Assembly (NCBI GenBank): GCA_029254215.1
Contig: JAQWYA010000136.1
Location: forward strand, 1 to 45,518
Direction: 5' to 3'
Length of the DNA: 45,518 nucleotides
From: Pseudorhodobacter sp.
GTDB lineage: Bacteria > Pseudomonadota > Alphaproteobacteria > Rhodobacterales > Rhodobacteraceae
Within the stretch, counting starts at the first letter, position 1, and each line of letters opens with the position of its first letter. This document shows positions 44,316-45,518 of this stretch, piece after piece. The notes beneath the pieces are model-generated. The model saw only the letters and a list, made by a program, of their open reading frames with translations, made no database searches and had not been told where the DNA came from. A program made the position numbers and the translations under genes.

Positions 44316-44942
44316 TCAGGACGGCGTTATCGCGATCACCAGCCCGACCCCGATCAACAAAAAGCCGGAAACCGTGTTCATCCGGTTCAGCGCCTTGGGC
44401 GAGGATAAAAGCCGACGGGCGCGGTCCAGAAAGACCGCAAGGGCAAGGTTGCCCAAGGCCGGGATCACGGCCGAAACCAGCAGGATTGCCGCGATGTCAT
44501 AGCCGTTCACGCGGCTCAGATCGAAAAAGCCGGGAAGCACCCCCATGTAGAAGAGGATCGCTTTCGGGTTTCCGATCACGGCCGCGACCCCCACCAGGAA
44601 GCCCGCCATCGCGCCGGGCTTGGTCATCCGGCTATCTGTTGTGGGGCGGTTTGCGGTGTTCTTGACCAACAAGAAGCCCATGACAATGAAGGTTGCCGCC
44701 GCCACCCATTTCAGCCCGTCCAGAAATCCGCCATAGACGGAGAGGATCCATGTCAGGCCAAAGATCGCGCAAAAGGGCCACAGAAGATCGCCAAGCGCCA
44801 CGCCGATCGCCAAGGGCCAAGCGGAGGCAAATCCCCCCGACAGCGCCCGCGCCGTCAGCGCCACCCAGACCGGGCCGGGGACGGCCCATAAAAGCGCCAT
44901 GCCGCCTGCATAAAGCAGAAGGTCGAAGAAGGTGATGGTCAT
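44316..44942 (-). CDS. LysE family amino-acid exporter
   Basis: 208 residues and six membrane segments. The LysE/RhtB signature is present: GMALLWAVPGPVWVALTARAL near the start, LAIGVALGDLLWPF, and GVAAVIGNPKAILFYMGVLPGFFD in the middle. Members export lysine, threonine, homoserine and similar amino acids; substrate unknown here. It starts one base after the VOC stop (TGA-G-ATG), and with the VOC gene it forms a small leftward cassette between recF and gyrB. Confidence 0.92.
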   Translation of the reverse strand: MTITFFDLLLYAGGMALLWAVPGPVWVALTARALSGGFASAWPLAIGVALGDLLWPFCAIFGLTWILSVYGGFLDGLKWVAAATFIVMGFLLVKNTANRPTTDSRMTKPGAMAGFLVGVAAVIGNPKAILFYMGVLPGFFDLSRVNGYDIAAILLVSAVIPALGNLALAVFLDRARRLLSSPKALNRMNTVSGFLLIGVGLVIAITPS

Positions 44943-44943
44943 C

Positions 44944-45372
44944 TCAATCCGGCAGTGTCAGGCTGCCGTCCTCTGCCAAGGGCCAAAACGGGTTCATGGC
45001 GACTTCCCAGATGTGATCGTCCGGGTCTGCCCAATAGCCGGAATACCCGCCCCAGAATACTTTTTCGGGGCGCTTCACGGCCTTGGCACCTGCCAGCAGG
45101 GCGGCGTCAAAGGCGGCGTCTACCTCGGCTTCGGTGGGGAAATTCTGGGCCAGAGTGATAGCGCCTGTCCCCAGAACGGCATCCGGGCGGCCTTGATCCT
45201 TGGCCAGTTCATCCAGCGGAAACAGACCCAAAGCCGCACCATGCATTTGAAAAAAGGCAACGGTTGGCTGGCTTTGCGCCGATTCCACCCAACCCAAGGC
45301 CGCATAAAACGCGCGCGCGCGGGGCAGATCTTGTACCCCCAAGGTGATCAGGGTGACGCGTTGCTGTGTCAT
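44944..45372 (-). CDS. VOC-family (glyoxalase/bleomycin-resistance fold) protein
   Basis: 142 residues with two beta-alpha-beta-beta-beta modules: ITLGVQDLPRARAFYAALGW in module 1 and a C-terminal SGYWADPDDHIWEVAMNP in module 2, with a possible metal-binding glutamate in WEV. The function cannot be told: VOC proteins include lyases, dioxygenases and binding proteins. Its ATG overlaps the recF stop in an ATGA, so it is probably coupled to recF. The single-domain size implies a dimer. Confidence 0.87.
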   Translation of the reverse strand: MTQQRVTLITLGVQDLPRARAFYAALGWVESAQSQPTVAFFQMHGAALGLFPLDELAKDQGRPDAVLGTGAITLAQNFPTEAEVDAAFDAALLAGAKAVKRPEKVFWGGYSGYWADPDDHIWEVAMNPFWPLAEDGSLTLPD

Positions 45373-45518
45373 GGCTGTCCTTCCCGGATCACAGATCGGC
45401 CCCTGTCGTCGCTGATCTCAAAATACTGCGCCCGGTGCCCCAGCGTTTCAAAAAGCTCTGCCCCTGTTCCGGTCATGATGGCTTGCGCGCGAAGGGCGGC
45501 AAGCTCGTCATAAAGCGC
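45369..45518 (-). CDS. recF: RecF, C-terminal fragment (runs off the window)
   Basis: The last 49 residues of a reverse-strand frame, not in the ORF track: ALYDELAALRAQAIMTGTGA, ELFETLGHRAQYFEI, then a short polar tail. This matches the end of RecF, the gap-repair ATPase, where the ALYDEL and TGT.AELF elements close the ATPase head. It overlaps the VOC start by 4 bases. Together with gyrB two genes away it recalls the common dnaA-dnaN-recF-gyrB order, so dnaN, dnaA and the origin probably lie to the right. The assignment rests on only 49 residues. Confidence 0.82.
   Translation of the reverse strand, partial: ALYDELAALRAQAIMTGTGAELFETLGHRAQYFEISDDRGRSVIREGQP

Overview
This is an ordinary, gene-dense stretch of chromosome from a high-GC alphaproteobacterium. 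It most likely belongs to the Rhodobacterales (Rhodobacter/Paracoccus/Roseobacter relatives). That assignment rests on protein style, frequent GTG/TTG starts, heavy use of ATGA/GTGA overlaps and the neighbourhood; the genus cannot be read from the sequence alone. I count 49 protein genes, two of them cut by the window ends. I see no rRNA, tRNA, CRISPR array, insertion sequence, integrase or prophage gene. No gap between genes exceeds 300 bases; the largest, about 263 bases, lies between the penicillin-binding protein and glnK.

Layout. 1-4303: a truncated acetyltransferase, cinA, map (methionine aminopeptidase), then a leftward HAD phosphatase/rsmD/FAD-reductase operon. 4354-6249: peroxiredoxin with its own promoter and terminator, then ribonuclease D. 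6253-12157: a leftward run with pterin dehydratase, glutathione S-transferase, a FemAB-like acyltransferase, a glycerophosphodiester phosphodiesterase, a RidA protein and a class A penicillin-binding protein. 12421-14153: the nitrogen module glnK-amtB, closed by a UUCG-loop terminator. 14253-19675: a small membrane protein, aromatic aminotransferase, mercaptopyruvate sulfurtransferase, smpB, a small potassium-channel-like protein, a DMT exporter and dapA with its terminator. 19898-26235: a lytic transglycosylase, an FMN reductase, a split and divergent MnmC-like pair (oxidase left, methyltransferase right), a second DMT transporter and lrgAB. 26464-31021: smc and a short lysine-2,3-aminomutase-like radical SAM enzyme. 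31018-35559: a leftward operon-like run cobC-cbiB-mltB-glycosyltransferase-MOSC. 35735-39861: a hypothetical protein, a PatB-type C-S lyase, then three consecutive peptide-deformylase genes followed by fmt. 39925-45518: a small membrane protein, a TetR regulator, a TRIC-type channel, rnhA, gyrB, a LysE exporter, a VOC protein and the C-terminus of recF. The recF-gyrB proximity suggests the dnaA/dnaN/origin region lies just beyond the right edge.

How the genes work together. Protein start and maturation is a recurring theme: map, def and its two paralogues, fmt, smpB, rsmD and the MnmC-like pair. Cell-wall turnover is another: PBP1A-type synthase, Slt and MltB transglycosylases. CobC and CbiB are consecutive steps in making and attaching the cobalamin aminopropanol arm. 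GlnK and AmtB form the ammonium sensor/transporter couple.

Most interesting points: the def triplet, in which the third copy has lost the metal-ligand cysteine and the catalytic glutamate; two genes (tetR, def) whose promoter-like elements sit so close to the start codon that leaderless transcripts are predicted; the split MnmC; the radical SAM enzyme with KamA-type substrate residues on an EpmB-sized chain; and a minimal K+-channel-like protein. I found nothing that looks like a wholly new defence or mobile system.
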